Positions 9,792 to 19,399 are shown, numbered from the stretch's first letter. The stretch: 64,000 bases of DNA from Algoriphagus chordae (GCF_003254055.1 NZ_QKZT01000019.1:27631-91630); one strand, 5' to 3'. Numbers and translations are program-made. The notes: generated from the letters alone by a model not told the origin.

Positions 9792-10141
9792 AATTTGTAC
9801 GTTTTGATATAAGTTGGTTTGAAATAAATTTCAACTGCAAAGGTAAATTTGCCTTTTGGGATCTAAGGGTACTTACCATTAAGTTTTCCTGCCCAAATTT
9901 CACAAATTTTAACAATTTCTTAACATAGAAAGGTGAATAATATTCTGTTTAAAATACAAAAAAATATGTTTCACCCCTCAAAGGCTAAGAAATACCTACT
10001 TAAATTAGAATATTATTCTTAAATCCAGTTTATCCATTTACAAATTGTTAAGAAGTCCTTTTGCCAAATTAATTTTGGTCAAAGCAATCTATAGCAGGCT
10101 ATTAAATCCCATATCTCAAATCCCCCAAAATTTATAACTCC
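9792..10141. other. Divergent intergenic region between the Oar-like receptor and YhhN genes
   Basis: About 350 AT-rich bases between divergent genes. It contains the receptor's putative -7 box and several A/T runs. I see no gene, repeat family or convincing promoter for the plus-strand YhhN gene. Confidence 0.7.
9838..9845 (-). promoter_or_regulatory. Bacteroidota -7 box (TACCTTTG) for the TonB-dependent receptor
   Basis: The minus strand reads TACCTTTG, an exact TAnnTTTG match, 46 bases upstream of the receptor start. That would give a short leader of about 40 bases. No clear -33 TTG was found. Confidence 0.55.
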
Positions 10142-10837
10142 TTGAAAAAGAAAAAAATACTGTGGCTTTACCTGTTTTTATTTGCTGCTTTGGCGGACAT
10201 GGCCTTTATTCTAGAGCATAAAAATAATCTTCGTCTATTCTCCAAACCCCTGATTATTTTAGGTTTAGGTCTCTATTTCTATCAAATCACCAAACCTATT
10301 TCTTCCACTTTATTGGCAAAGTCCGTTTTGGCGGCACTGATCTTCTCTTGGCTGGGAGACATATTATTGTTGTGGGAAGATTTTTTCATGTATGGCATTG
10401 GAGCTTTTCTACTTGCTCAGATATGCTACATCATAGGATTTAAGGTAGCTCAGAAAGCTCCAGAGTCGATAATGAATGTGAATTTCGTCAAGACTTTCAT
10501 TATCAATTTGCCTATCTATTTCATAGCAGCATTTGTATTCTATATGATCAATCCCAATTTGGGGGTATTGAAAATCCCAGTGATCGTGTACATCATTGCC
10601 ATCGTCAGTATGGTGACCACTGCTAGAGAGCGCTATGGCAAATGCAATTCCGCATCCTTTTGGCAAGTATTTATCGGTGCCAGCCTATTCTTCATCTCAG
10701 ATGGACTCATCGCATTGGACAAATTCTACCAACCAATTCCTGATGCCGATTTAATGATCATGGGAACCTATGCCATTGCCCAATTGATGATCGTCATGGG
10801 GGTAAGGTCTTATATACTTCAGCCGACTTTGAAGTGA
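10142..10837 (+). CDS. YhhN family integral membrane protein (lysoplasmalogenase-like)
   Basis: A 231-residue polytopic membrane protein with about eight hydrophobic segments. The pattern FSWLGDILLLW near residue 65, an internal Gly/Ala-rich segment and FISDGLIALDKF near residue 190 match the YhhN/TMEM86 family, whose characterised members hydrolyse the vinyl-ether bond of lysoplasmalogens. The Asp residues in GDILL and SDGL are the conserved acidic positions. The start is a TTG codon. I keep it because it yields a complete first helix preceded by four lysines, whereas the first in-frame ATG (10199) would cut that helix in half. The neighbours give no functional clue. Confidence 0.8.
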   Translation: MKKKKILWLYLFLFAALADMAFILEHKNNLRLFSKPLIILGLGLYFYQITKPISSTLLAKSVLAALIFSWLGDILLLWEDFFMYGIGAFLLAQICYIIGFKVAQKAPESIMNVNFVKTFIINLPIYFIAAFVFYMINPNLGVLKIPVIVYIIAIVSMVTTARERYGKCNSASFWQVFIGASLFFISDGLIALDKFYQPIPDADLMIMGTYAIAQLMIVMGVRSYILQPTLK

Positions 10838-11021
10838 ACTATTGTAGGCAGTATAGTGGTAAGTTGCAGGTAAAAGGTAAAGGCACCTTAGAAATCGCAT
10901 AAAAGGTTCAGGTCTGCGTGACACTGATTGAAGGAATACGTAATCTGTGACGGATCACTGTGATCTGAAACTTCTAATTGCTAAGCATTGTGGCAAAATC
11001 CCATCGAAAATTGAGTCTTTC

Positions 11022-12350
11022 TTAATCCGGATTGATCCATCCAGAAGATACCACATGCCCACGATTCAGATAGTTCTTTCTCGCTGATTCCCATTCTTTA
11101 ACCGTCAGACCAGAAAACTGATCTCCTTTACCCCATTTGGCTTCCATAGTTGCTACCTGTCTTTGCAAACTGTCAGACCCATACCTTTTTGCAAAACATG
11201 TGGCGCTTGGCTCAGCTAGATCCAAGGCATCTATCCATCGATAAAGCTTCGCTGTGGTCCTCTTTTGATCTCTGCCATGCATAGCTTTCTTAAACTCATG
11301 GAAGTAAAATGATTCAGAAATCAAATAAGCAGCCCTTCTCTCCTTCTGATCCAACACTAGTTTGCGAATCAACTTGAAGAGCAAAATCAATATTAAAACC
11401 CCAACAACAACTACTACAGCTAGTTTCTTGAGACTCATTCCTAGAATGGTCAAAGGAGCTTTTTCAGCCGTCTCTGCTAATTCTTTCTTTTGAATCGCCT
11501 GTAAAGAATCTCTGATACTCGTCAGAACTCCTAAATCCGGATTGGCTGCAACATCAAAAGTCACCGCTTTCAACGTTCTTTTATAAAGTTTTTCGTGAGA
11601 AGGATTGTACCAGGTGAAGACTATTTCAGGAATAGTGATTTCTCCCTCCTTTTCAAAAAGATAGCGCATCGACTCCGTCCTGGTCGAACTGATAGAGGTC
11701 TTGTCTTTCTGATTTTCCACCTTACTCCGCGAAGGGTATTCACTCACATTTGCCAGCGAGTCCCATTTGATCGGAGGGATAAGTTGAGAAACAGTACCAT
11801 AAGCTGTCCGAGAAATCTGCCGCTCCAATACATCCCCAACTTTCACATGTTGTCGATCTCCACTCCAACTGTCATATACCTGCAGACCATTTGCCACCAG
11901 CCATTGATCTGTAGAAAATGCGGCGGGTGCAGGTTTGACGTTTAGAATTTTTGATTTGGTGTTGACGACATGCTTCGTTCCTTTGTAATCCCCTGGAGCA
12001 GGTGATTCCGCCTCGATAGCCAAGGCTGGAAAGTTGAGCTCACCAGTTTCAAAAGGAAATACATTATAAATCAATTCAACACTGGAATAGGTATTCCCAT
12101 CCTTTTGAAAAGAAGAACTTACCGATCTAAAATACACGGAAAAAGCCCCTTCCACTTTAATGTTACCAAGATCTAGCCCTGTAGTAAACCAAGTGGAAGA
12201 AAATACTTTCACCGAGACACTAACGGGCTGACCTACATAAACGCTGTTTTTGTCAAAAGTCACTTCTGCCCAGAGTGTTTGAGCCCAAGCCTGGCTAGAG
12301 AGCATAAAGGCAAGGGCGAGAATTGCTAGTAGCTTACCATTTCTTCCCAT
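11022..12350 (-). CDS. batD: BatD-like protein, last gene of the MoxR/Bat operon
   Basis: A 442-residue exported membrane protein. Residues 1-23 are a signal peptide ending in AWAQ. About 25-290 are Ig-like beta domains typical of BatD (VTFDKNSVYVGQPVSVSVKV and ETGELNFPALAIEA). A single transmembrane helix at about 310-330 (VVVVVGVLILILLFKLI) is followed by a cytoplasmic helical tail. Bat proteins belong to the MoxR AAA-VWA systems linked to aerotolerance and envelope stress in Bacteroides and Leptospira. The biochemical role is unsettled. Its start lies 17 bases inside the end of the BatB/C gene, so translation is coupled. Confidence 0.85.
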   Translation of the reverse strand: MGRNGKLLAILALAFMLSSQAWAQTLWAEVTFDKNSVYVGQPVSVSVKVFSSTWFTTGLDLGNIKVEGAFSVYFRSVSSSFQKDGNTYSSVELIYNVFPFETGELNFPALAIEAESPAPGDYKGTKHVVNTKSKILNVKPAPAAFSTDQWLVANGLQVYDSWSGDRQHVKVGDVLERQISRTAYGTVSQLIPPIKWDSLANVSEYPSRSKVENQKDKTSISSTRTESMRYLFEKEGEITIPEIVFTWYNPSHEKLYKRTLKAVTFDVAANPDLGVLTSIRDSLQAIQKKELAETAEKAPLTILGMSLKKLAVVVVVGVLILILLFKLIRKLVLDQKERRAAYLISESFYFHEFKKAMHGRDQKRTTAKLYRWIDALDLAEPSATCFAKRYGSDSLQRQVATMEAKWGKGDQFSGLTVKEWESARKNYLNRGHVVSSGWINPD

Positions 12351-14073
12351 CTGCCTTTGGTTTAATTTTTTTCTCTTTTACCTGAAACTCAAATTTCTTC
12401 TTCAAAAAAAGCGATGGATCATCATCTATTTTTCGCATCAGCATCTTGCCGCCCGTCTGCTGGGTAGTAGCATTCAAGTCATCCGGAACCTCATCCAGTT
12501 CCTTGCCCATGTGTATATTTGAAGACACTGTTTCTTCCTGGCGTTGAGTTTCCATATCCTTTTTGGTAGCTTCTTGCCCACCACCTCCAAGGTTTTCCAT
12601 ACTCTCATTTGGAACATTATTATCTTTTGCTTCTCCCTGATTACCATCTTCTCCATCCTTTGCCTCTTCGGCCTTTGCCGGAGTCATAGAATCTTCTCCA
12701 TGTGGAATCATCTGCATTTGCTTATTGATTTGCTGGGCTGGCGCAAAGCTAGGATCTAGTTCAGCTGCGGACTGAAAAGCAAGTCTGGCAGATAGTGTGT
12801 CTCCCGATTGGAAATAGGCCAATCCCAAATTATAAGCTCCATGAGCTGTAGTGTCTTCTTTAAAATCATTTATGGCATCAGCGTAATTTCCAGCTTTGAA
12901 ATTCGCTACACCCTTACGCATAGGGTCTTCAAATCGCTTTGCCGCCTGAGCATAGTCTCCTTTTTCACTTAACTTTTGACCCTGAAAATCTGGCGTATAC
13001 CAAAGCCCTGCGATTTTAGAACCATCTGTACAGGAACTTAAGACAAAGAACATTAAGGTGTAAATAACCCAACCTTTTCTAAACCAAAATAAAAGCAAGA
13101 CCAGCATCGGAATCACAAACAATAGCCCCATATCTCTCCAGGAATTGTCTTTTTCCTCTGGCTTCTCGGTGAATTTGAGATTATCCGATATCGATTTACT
13201 AATCAATTCTACATCACTATCATCCAAAGTCAATTGATGAATGGAAACACGATCCAAAGAGCTTAGCTGTGAAATCACCTGCTTGTCAATAGCAGAGTGG
13301 ACAACATTTCCTTCCGCATCTTTAAAATATGCACGGGAATTTGGCATAGGCACATCTGCTCCAGCATCGGTATTCATGGGCAAGATATCTACCTTGTCCT
13401 CATTATCTTGGACAAAGTTCTGAATCGCCGTGAATTCATCTTGATCAAGATCATCCGAAAAAACCAGAACAGTCCCAGGAGCATCAGTGACATTCATCAC
13501 TGAATCCGCTAGCACAAAAGCCGCCTCCAAATCTGAACCTGGAAAAGGCATAACATTGGGACTTAGACCGTCTATATGACTGGTAATAATCTCATAATCT
13601 CTCGTAAGTGGAACGATGGTATGTGCTGTGCCGGCAAATCCAACTAGAGCTACTCGCGCCTGTGGATTTTGCTTTAGGAAATCATTGATCTTGAACTTGG
13701 CTCTCTCCAAGCGTGTCGGCTGTAGATCGGTAGCCATCATACTTTGCGAAAGATCCAACAAGATCACAACTGGAGTCTCCAGTATTTTACCCGGGACCTC
13801 TACTTTTTTCCAAGTAGGTCCTGCAAGAGCCAAAATCCCGAAACTTAAGCTTAAGAGCAAAATTACCTGCATGCTCAATTTCGTCCCATCACTTCCTTTC
13901 TTGATCACAAATGGCCTTAAATGTGGCGCAATCACTTTTTTCCAACTGAACTCCTGACGCATGTTGATCAGACCCATGATAAAAATCAAGGCAACAGGAA
14001 TTAGTAGCCAAAGAAACTTTGATCTCAAAAAATGAAATGCCTCCCAATCAACTGGGAAAATGTCCTCAAACAT
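12334..14073 (-). CDS. batB: BatB/BatC fusion: VWA membrane protein with TPR tail
   Basis: A 579-residue protein combining two Bat functions. Residues of about 10-80 hold two membrane helices. About 85-285 form a von Willebrand A domain with an intact MIDAS start (LLDLSQSM, Asp-x-Ser-x-Ser) and FSDDLD. A helix pair near 320-345 follows. About 370-460 are TPR repeats (NFKAGNYADAINDF, AYNLGLAYFQSGDTLSARLAF). The C-terminal 110 residues are charged and low-complexity, rich in Glu, Lys and Asn. In many Bacteroidota BatB and BatC are separate genes; here they are one frame. The gene overlaps BatA by 8 bases and BatD by 17. Confidence 0.88.
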   Translation of the reverse strand: MFEDIFPVDWEAFHFLRSKFLWLLIPVALIFIMGLINMRQEFSWKKVIAPHLRPFVIKKGSDGTKLSMQVILLLSLSFGILALAGPTWKKVEVPGKILETPVVILLDLSQSMMATDLQPTRLERAKFKINDFLKQNPQARVALVGFAGTAHTIVPLTRDYEIITSHIDGLSPNVMPFPGSDLEAAFVLADSVMNVTDAPGTVLVFSDDLDQDEFTAIQNFVQDNEDKVDILPMNTDAGADVPMPNSRAYFKDAEGNVVHSAIDKQVISQLSSLDRVSIHQLTLDDSDVELISKSISDNLKFTEKPEEKDNSWRDMGLLFVIPMLVLLLFWFRKGWVIYTLMFFVLSSCTDGSKIAGLWYTPDFQGQKLSEKGDYAQAAKRFEDPMRKGVANFKAGNYADAINDFKEDTTAHGAYNLGLAYFQSGDTLSARLAFQSAAELDPSFAPAQQINKQMQMIPHGEDSMTPAKAEEAKDGEDGNQGEAKDNNVPNESMENLGGGGQEATKKDMETQRQEETVSSNIHMGKELDEVPDDLNATTQQTGGKMLMRKIDDDPSLFLKKKFEFQVKEKKIKPKADGKKW

Positions 14074-15073
14074 AGCTCTCCTCCTTTCTTCCTCTTTGGC
14101 GAATCAGTTGAATTAAGGCTCCTATAAATACTGACGCAATTATAAGAGCTATAGCCAAGCCCAAAGGATAATAATAAAGCAAGGTCACTGGCTTGTTTTC
14201 CATTTCTTCATACTCAATCGGCTCCAGCTTATCCACCTCATCATAAATCTCCGCAAGCCTATCTTCATCTTGGGCAAGGAAATACTGCCCTCCAGTCTCT
14301 GTGGCAATATCTTTAAGCGTTTTCTCATCCAACTCATTGCCTTCTTTCCCAGGATCTCCGATACCGATCGTGTAGATCAGAATTGAATCTTTCTTGGCAA
14401 GATCTGCAGCATCCAATGGCAAAACATCATCCCCAGAGTCAATACCATCGGTTAGGATCAGCATGACTTTGGTCTTGATCGTATCCTTTTCAAACATATC
14501 TACACCTTTGGCAATGGCTTTTCCAATGTGTGTCATCTGTCCAGCCATTCCCACATCAGCCTCATCGAGGAGTTGCCCTACGGTCTGCAAATCAGGTGTG
14601 AAAGGAGCTTGGATATAGGCATTCGTCCCAAAAAAGACCAAGCCCATACGGTCACCCTTTCTCTTCTGAATAAAATCATGCATCACTTCCTTCACAGCAT
14701 CCCAACGACGGGCTTTCTCTCCATCTATCACCCAGTCAGTTTTAGCCATACTGAAGGAAATATCTGCTGCGATCAGGAAATTACGGGAAGTCTTCACCTT
14801 CATCTCTGGCTTGCCAACTAGCTGGGGAGAAGATAATGCTGCCAAAAGCAAAACCCAGCAAATGGTCAAAACCATCCATTGAATAAAATTTTTACGCTTC
14901 ACCAAGGCTGATTTTCTTGGCTTTTCACCAGTGTAATTCAGTGCATTTTGATAAGTCGGCAAAGTGATGGATGCACTTTTCATCCGTAAAGGCGGTAGTA
15001 GCCAATAGATCAACAGTGGCAATGGAAGTAGCCAAAAGACCCAGAGATGCGCTATTTCAAAGTTAGACGGCAT
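14066..15073 (-). CDS. batA: BatA-like VWA domain membrane protein
   Basis: A 335-residue protein with two N-terminal membrane helices (about 10-25 and 60-80), a periplasmic or cytoplasmic von Willebrand A domain at about 90-290, and a C-terminal helix (PLGLAIALIIASVFIGALI). The MIDAS motif is intact (AADISFSMAKTD), and the later metal-contact loop TDGIDSGDD is present. BatA and BatB are paired VWA proteins expected to be substrates or partners of the MoxR ATPase. It overlaps the DUF4381 gene by 11 bases upstream and BatB/C by 8 bases downstream. Confidence 0.9.
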   Translation of the reverse strand: MPSNFEIAHLWVFWLLPLPLLIYWLLPPLRMKSASITLPTYQNALNYTGEKPRKSALVKRKNFIQWMVLTICWVLLLAALSSPQLVGKPEMKVKTSRNFLIAADISFSMAKTDWVIDGEKARRWDAVKEVMHDFIQKRKGDRMGLVFFGTNAYIQAPFTPDLQTVGQLLDEADVGMAGQMTHIGKAIAKGVDMFEKDTIKTKVMLILTDGIDSGDDVLPLDAADLAKKDSILIYTIGIGDPGKEGNELDEKTLKDIATETGGQYFLAQDEDRLAEIYDEVDKLEPIEYEEMENKPVTLLYYYPLGLAIALIIASVFIGALIQLIRQRGRKEESYV

Positions 15074-15557
15074 GCGTTCTTACCCATTTTTTAGCGTTGG
15101 ACAAAATATGATGTTGTGCTTCCACAGACAAAGGAACACTCTTATAGATTGCTGTTTGGATAGCATCTTCCTGCGAAAGGATTCTAACTCCTTTTCCAGT
15201 TTTTTCCAGAAAAGCCAACCAATCATTCCCAGTTAGATCTCCCACCTTTTCTCTACCAAAAGCATGCATTGCTGCCTGCTTCAGTACTACAAAAATCTCC
15301 AGTGTCTGATCTGCCTGCCTTATACTGTCTAATTTCTTTAGCGCTTCTCTTCGGTAATGGTTCCGCTTATAACTTCTCAGCCAAAAGTAAAATGCAATCA
15401 ACAGCCCTACTAGAATTAAGCCTCCCAAAATTGGCCAGCCGATCGTTTCAAAAGAAAATTTGACTGGATCAGGCTCAAATAAGGGCCCCAATTGAAGTGG
15501 CGCTAAGCCTTGACTCAGGCTGTCTTGCTGGTTTGCTATGGAATCTTGAACGTTCAT
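15063..15557 (-). CDS. DUF4381-type small membrane protein of the Bat operon
   Basis: A 164-residue protein with one transmembrane helix at about 42-62 (IGWPILGGLILVGLLIAFYFWL), a basic linker (RSYKRNHYRREALKKL) and a cytoplasmic helical domain (EIFVVLKQAAMHAFGRE, LTGNDWLAFLEKTG). This layout matches the DUF4381 proteins that sit between DUF58 and BatA in Bacteroidota and Proteobacteria. The molecular role is unknown. It starts inside the DUF58 stop codon (ATGA overlap), which argues for fixed stoichiometry with its neighbours. Confidence 0.82.
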   Translation of the reverse strand: MNVQDSIANQQDSLSQGLAPLQLGPLFEPDPVKFSFETIGWPILGGLILVGLLIAFYFWLRSYKRNHYRREALKKLDSIRQADQTLEIFVVLKQAAMHAFGREKVGDLTGNDWLAFLEKTGKGVRILSQEDAIQTAIYKSVPLSVEAQHHILSNAKKWVRTHAV

Positions 15558-16492
15558 CGCTTCACCCTTCCTTTAAATAGTTCTTTGAGTTGCTGATCTA
15601 TAGGCTGCACAGTATCCAACTGAAAAATTGGGATTCTATGTTTTTTTAGTTTGCCTTGAAACTTTCGATAATCCTCGTCAAAACCTTCCTCAAACTGATC
15701 ACGAAGGTTTTTTGCTTTTCCATCTACCGACACTTGTGTCTGCTCATCCCCAGCTACAAACTTTTCATTGGGAATATTCCGCTCGAATGGATCAGCGATT
15801 TTTGCCAAAATAACGTCATTATGCTGAGACATGATGATGACCGACTGCAGCATTTTGGGAGAATACCGATGAAAATCGCTGATCAGGATAATCATAAAAT
15901 CATGCGTCACGATATTCCGAGTCTTCATGGTCACTGCTTTCAGCAGATCATCAAATGAACCCTCCTGATTATCAATCAACTCATGATTTCGCTTGACTAT
16001 ATTCTCAAAAAAACGGAGGATATTTCTTCGATCACGCTTGGGAAACACAATGTCAATTCCCTGATCTGCAAATACAATCCCCCCAACCCGATCTCCTTCT
16101 TTCAAAATTCTAAAAGCAGCCAATGCGGCCAGCTCGGCAGCCACTACGGATTTGGTACGTTTTTGTGAACCAAAAAACATGGACTTGGACTGATCGACCA
16201 AGATCAAGGCTGGCTTTTCTTTCTCTTCGCTGAAAACCCGTGTATGCGTCTCACGTGTACGCGCGGTTACTTTCCAATCAATATTACGAATATCATCGCC
16301 TTTCACATACTGACGGACTTCTTCAAAATCCAATCCCCTCCCTCGAAGCTTTGAGGCATGTTTACCTCCCAAAATGCTTTTGACTTTTTGCTTTCGAGCA
16401 AGTAAATTAAAATGGTGGGCATGCCTCTCCATGCTCAATAAATCCTTTAATGAGCAAAAAATATCAGCTGGAAATGTGGTCTCTTTGGCCAT
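15554..16492 (-). CDS. DUF58 domain protein, partner of MoxR
   Basis: A 312-residue soluble DUF58 protein. Its signature GRGLDFEEVRQYVKGDDIRNIDWKVTART segment is at about 50-80. A VWA-like core follows with Asp-x-Ser-x-Ser (LVDQSKSM, about residue 97), and MIILISDFHRYSP lies further on. DUF58 proteins are encoded directly after MoxR ATPases across bacteria and are thought to act with them in assembling or maturing membrane or metal-dependent complexes. It starts 15 bases after the MoxR gene and overlaps the next gene by 4 bases. Confidence 0.93.
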   Translation of the reverse strand: MAKETTFPADIFCSLKDLLSMERHAHHFNLLARKQKVKSILGGKHASKLRGRGLDFEEVRQYVKGDDIRNIDWKVTARTRETHTRVFSEEKEKPALILVDQSKSMFFGSQKRTKSVVAAELAALAAFRILKEGDRVGGIVFADQGIDIVFPKRDRRNILRFFENIVKRNHELIDNQEGSFDDLLKAVTMKTRNIVTHDFMIILISDFHRYSPKMLQSVIIMSQHNDVILAKIADPFERNIPNEKFVAGDEQTQVSVDGKAKNLRDQFEEGFDEDYRKFQGKLKKHRIPIFQLDTVQPIDQQLKELFKGRVKR

Positions 16493-16507
16493 GGAAATAG
16501 TATTTCT

Positions 16508-17476
16508 TTATGCCACCACAGCTACTTGCTTGAGAATTTCATCTAATACCTGATCAGGGCTGACGCCTTCAGCATTGGCCTCGTAGCTTAAAATCAAGCG
16601 ATGTCTTAAGCAGTCATGCACTACGGCACGAACATTTTCAGGTGTCACGAAGTCTTTTCCTTCCATCCATGCGTGCGTTCTGGACGCTCTATCCAAGGCT
16701 ATACTGCCTCTAGGACTGGCACCAAAGTCCAGCCAGGTATCAAGTTCCTCGGAATATTTGGAAGGAAAACGGGTCGCAGAAATAATATCTACGATGTATT
16801 TTTCCATTGCCTCAGAGATTTTGACAGCAGTGATTTCTTTTCTTGCATCGAAGATGACTTGAGGAGAAAGCTTGACTTCTTCCTTCGCCTGCCCTCCAGT
16901 ACCTTGTTCATTACGATTCAGTCGCATAATCGCCAATTCTGAAGCGTCATCTGGGTAGCTGATGATTACATGCATCAGAAATCTATCCATTTGGGCCTCT
17001 GGAAGCGGATAAGTACCTTCTTGCTCTACGGGGTTCTGAGTAGCCATTACCATGAATAGCGGGTCCATTTTATAAGTTTTTCCGGCTACCGAAACTTGCC
17101 GCTCTTCCATTGCTTCCAGCAATGCAGATTGAACCTTTGCAGGGGCTCGATTGATTTCATCTGCCAAAATCAAGTTACTGAAGATTGGGCCTTGCTGAAA
17201 AACAAATTTCTCTTTGAGCTCAGGCTGATAGATCTCTGTGCCGGTCACATCCGAAGGCAAAAGATCAGGTGTAAACTGAATTCTACTTAATCCACAATCC
17301 AGCTCCGAAGCCAAGGTCTTTATTGCTCTGGTTTTAGCAAGTCCAGGCAAGCCTTCCAGCAGCATATTCCCATCAGCGAGGAGTACTAGAATTAGTCGAT
17401 CAATCAGGTCATCTTGACCGATGATGGATGCGGACATTTTTGATTTAAGATGCTGAATTGATTCTAGTGTGTTCAT
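16508..17476 (-). CDS. moxR: MoxR family AAA+ ATPase
   Basis: A 322-residue cytoplasmic AAA+ chaperone-like ATPase, first gene of the Bat operon. Walker A is LLEGLPGLAKTRAIK at about residues 36-50. Walker B and the following family motif read LILADEINRAPAKVQSALLEAMEER. Sensor 1 is MATQNPVEQEGTYPLPEAQMDRF, and the C-terminal lid includes GASPRGSIALDRASR with the sensor-2 Arg. All catalytic elements are intact. MoxR proteins remodel VWA-domain partners, and three such proteins (DUF58, BatA, BatB/C) follow it here. A 163-base spacer upstream presumably holds the operon promoter, though no clear TAnnTTTG box was seen. Confidence 0.95.
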   Translation of the reverse strand: MNTLESIQHLKSKMSASIIGQDDLIDRLILVLLADGNMLLEGLPGLAKTRAIKTLASELDCGLSRIQFTPDLLPSDVTGTEIYQPELKEKFVFQQGPIFSNLILADEINRAPAKVQSALLEAMEERQVSVAGKTYKMDPLFMVMATQNPVEQEGTYPLPEAQMDRFLMHVIISYPDDASELAIMRLNRNEQGTGGQAKEEVKLSPQVIFDARKEITAVKISEAMEKYIVDIISATRFPSKYSEELDTWLDFGASPRGSIALDRASRTHAWMEGKDFVTPENVRAVVHDCLRHRLILSYEANAEGVSPDQVLDEILKQVAVVA

Positions 17477-17639
17477 AGAAATGAATTAAAATAAAAAGCG
17501 AATACCCCAAGTTCTAACTAATTTTTATAAACACAAACTCTAAGGACAGGATATTCGTGGATATCTCCTGAAATTAGTAGAGACTTATTACGAATTATTT
17601 TTTGCTATGGATGATGCCTAAATAACCAATCCAAAGCCA

Positions 17640-18362
17640 TTACATCCTATTCCTTTTGTTCAATACCACTTCTTCTACCCTTTCTCGGAAAGCATCACCT
17701 ATACTCAATTCTAGCTCATCTATGAAAATACTGCCCTTCCTAATACTGGTGATTGCATTGAGAGCAACTCCATATGATTTATGTATTCGGAGTAGAAAAT
17801 TTTCTGGCAGCTCAATTTCTAATTCCTTAAAAGTTATTCGAACTACAAGGGGATGGGCTTCATTTTTCAGGTAGATCTTCAAATAATCTCCAAAGCCTTT
17901 TACCCAAATGATATCATCAAACTTCACTTTGTGCTGCCCAAAATCCATGGGGACGAAAAAATGGTCTCTTCCAGTTTTAACAGGCTTGGTGGTAGCTCCA
18001 GATTTGAGCAAAAACAACTCATGAGCTCGGTTACAGGCTTTGATAAACCGCTCAAGCGCAACAGGCTTCAACAAATAATCTACCACGCTAAGATCATAAC
18101 TCTCGATAGCATATTGTTTGTAGGCAGTAATGAAGATTACCAATGGCTTTTTTTCCAGGCTGGCGATAAATTGCAAGCCGCTAAGCCCAGGCATTTGAAT
18201 GTCAATAAACACTAAGTCAATGGAGTTTGCACTCAATGCTTCCATCGCGTCAAAAGCATTTTCGCAGGAAGCCACCAGGTTCAAATACGATACCTTCTCA
18301 ATATTAAATTCAAGTAATCGTAAGGCCAAGGGCTCATCGTCGATTGCTAGACAATTCATCAT
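17640..18362 (-). CDS. LytTR-family response regulator
   Basis: A 240-residue two-component regulator. Residues 1-115 form a receiver domain with acidic pocket Asp8-Asp9, phospho-acceptor Asp54 in FIDIQMPGLSG, Thr79 and Lys99 (LLKP). Residues of about 130-235 are a LytTR DNA-binding domain (FDDIIWVKGFGDYLKIYL, then FLLRIHKSYGVALNAI). It overlaps the upstream kinase gene by four bases (ATGA), a classical cognate pair. Such pairs in Bacteroidota control envelope or carbohydrate genes. The targets cannot be read here. Confidence 0.95.
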   Translation of the reverse strand: MMNCLAIDDEPLALRLLEFNIEKVSYLNLVASCENAFDAMEALSANSIDLVFIDIQMPGLSGLQFIASLEKKPLVIFITAYKQYAIESYDLSVVDYLLKPVALERFIKACNRAHELFLLKSGATTKPVKTGRDHFFVPMDFGQHKVKFDDIIWVKGFGDYLKIYLKNEAHPLVVRITFKELEIELPENFLLRIHKSYGVALNAITSIRKGSIFIDELELSIGDAFRERVEEVVLNKRNRM

Positions 18363-19399
18363 AATTCAAGATCTATTTTTAAGGTAACCGTAAACCATTC
18401 TTCCGTTTTATTAATCTCAAGCTTGTGTCTCTTATCGTATAGCAACTCTAACCTTCTGTTGACATTTACCAGTCCAATCCCTGAGTCCTTGTCTTTAGCC
18501 AGATCCTGTTCAAGGTATTTGTTCGCTACTTCAAAGACAAGTTGATTATTAACCACCGTTAGGGAAATCTTAATGGTAGGATTTTCGATCATCCCTGTCC
18601 CATGCTTAAAGGCATTTTCAATATAGGGAATCAAAAGCATGGGCTCTATAAAGTGCCAGTCCTCTTGCAAATCAAAGTTCACATTCAAGGTCAACCGATC
18701 TCCAAATCTAAGTTTCTGTAGGTCCACGTAACTCTGGAGGTAGTCAACCTCGCTTTTTAATCGGACTTTTTCTTCGTCAGTATCATACAACATGTATTGC
18801 AGTAAGGAGGATAGCTTCAAAATAGTAGGTTCTAGCTCCTGACTTTTCAATCGGACCAAGGCTACAATATTGTTCAATACATTGAATAAGAAGTGCGGAC
18901 TTATCTGGGAGCGTAAAAATGCAAGTTCAGTTTTCAGATTTTCCTGTTGCTTTTCTACCAGTTGCTTCTCAGCACTGGCTCTATCAGTCACCATTCTATA
19001 TAAAATACTGCTCAAAGCTGTTAGTAAAAAAGGAATACTGTTCCCATAAATAGATCTTTCAAAGGAAAATGGCCTCCCAGTGATAATCATATTGTAAAAA
19101 GCACTTTGGATCATTAGTATACCTATGAAAATGAGTAGTTCCGCGCCTATAAACATTACCCATTTTTTCTTATACAGCAATTTAGGAATCAGGATAGCTG
19201 TATTCATGTAGAACATCCCCATCCAGAAAAATTTTAAGATGGTACTCAAATAAAGGAATTCCATCTCTCTGGCTGAACGAGGTGATCCATCCTTCATTTC
19301 ATTTGTAAAAATGATAGGCATCAAAAACAATATCAACCAAACAAACCCATGGATGATGACTACTTGATGCTTCTTTACAAATTTTTTGATGGGTATCAT
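18359..19399 (-). CDS. LytS/YehU-type sensor histidine kinase
   Basis: A 346-residue membrane sensor kinase with four hydrophobic segments in residues 12-135, a coiled coil at about 140-165, and a His_kinase domain whose phospho-acceptor His169 lies in SQISPHFLFNVLNN. The ATP-binding N box (IPYIENAFKHG, Asn262) and G box (DSGIGLVNVNRRL, Gly307/309) are intact. There is no large extracellular ligand domain, so any signal is probably sensed within or near the membrane. It is transcribed ahead of, and overlaps, the LytTR regulator. Confidence 0.94.
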   Translation of the reverse strand: MIPIKKFVKKHQVVIIHGFVWLILFLMPIIFTNEMKDGSPRSAREMEFLYLSTILKFFWMGMFYMNTAILIPKLLYKKKWVMFIGAELLIFIGILMIQSAFYNMIITGRPFSFERSIYGNSIPFLLTALSSILYRMVTDRASAEKQLVEKQQENLKTELAFLRSQISPHFLFNVLNNIVALVRLKSQELEPTILKLSSLLQYMLYDTDEEKVRLKSEVDYLQSYVDLQKLRFGDRLTLNVNFDLQEDWHFIEPMLLIPYIENAFKHGTGMIENPTIKISLTVVNNQLVFEVANKYLEQDLAKDKDSGIGLVNVNRRLELLYDKRHKLEINKTEEWFTVTLKIDLEL

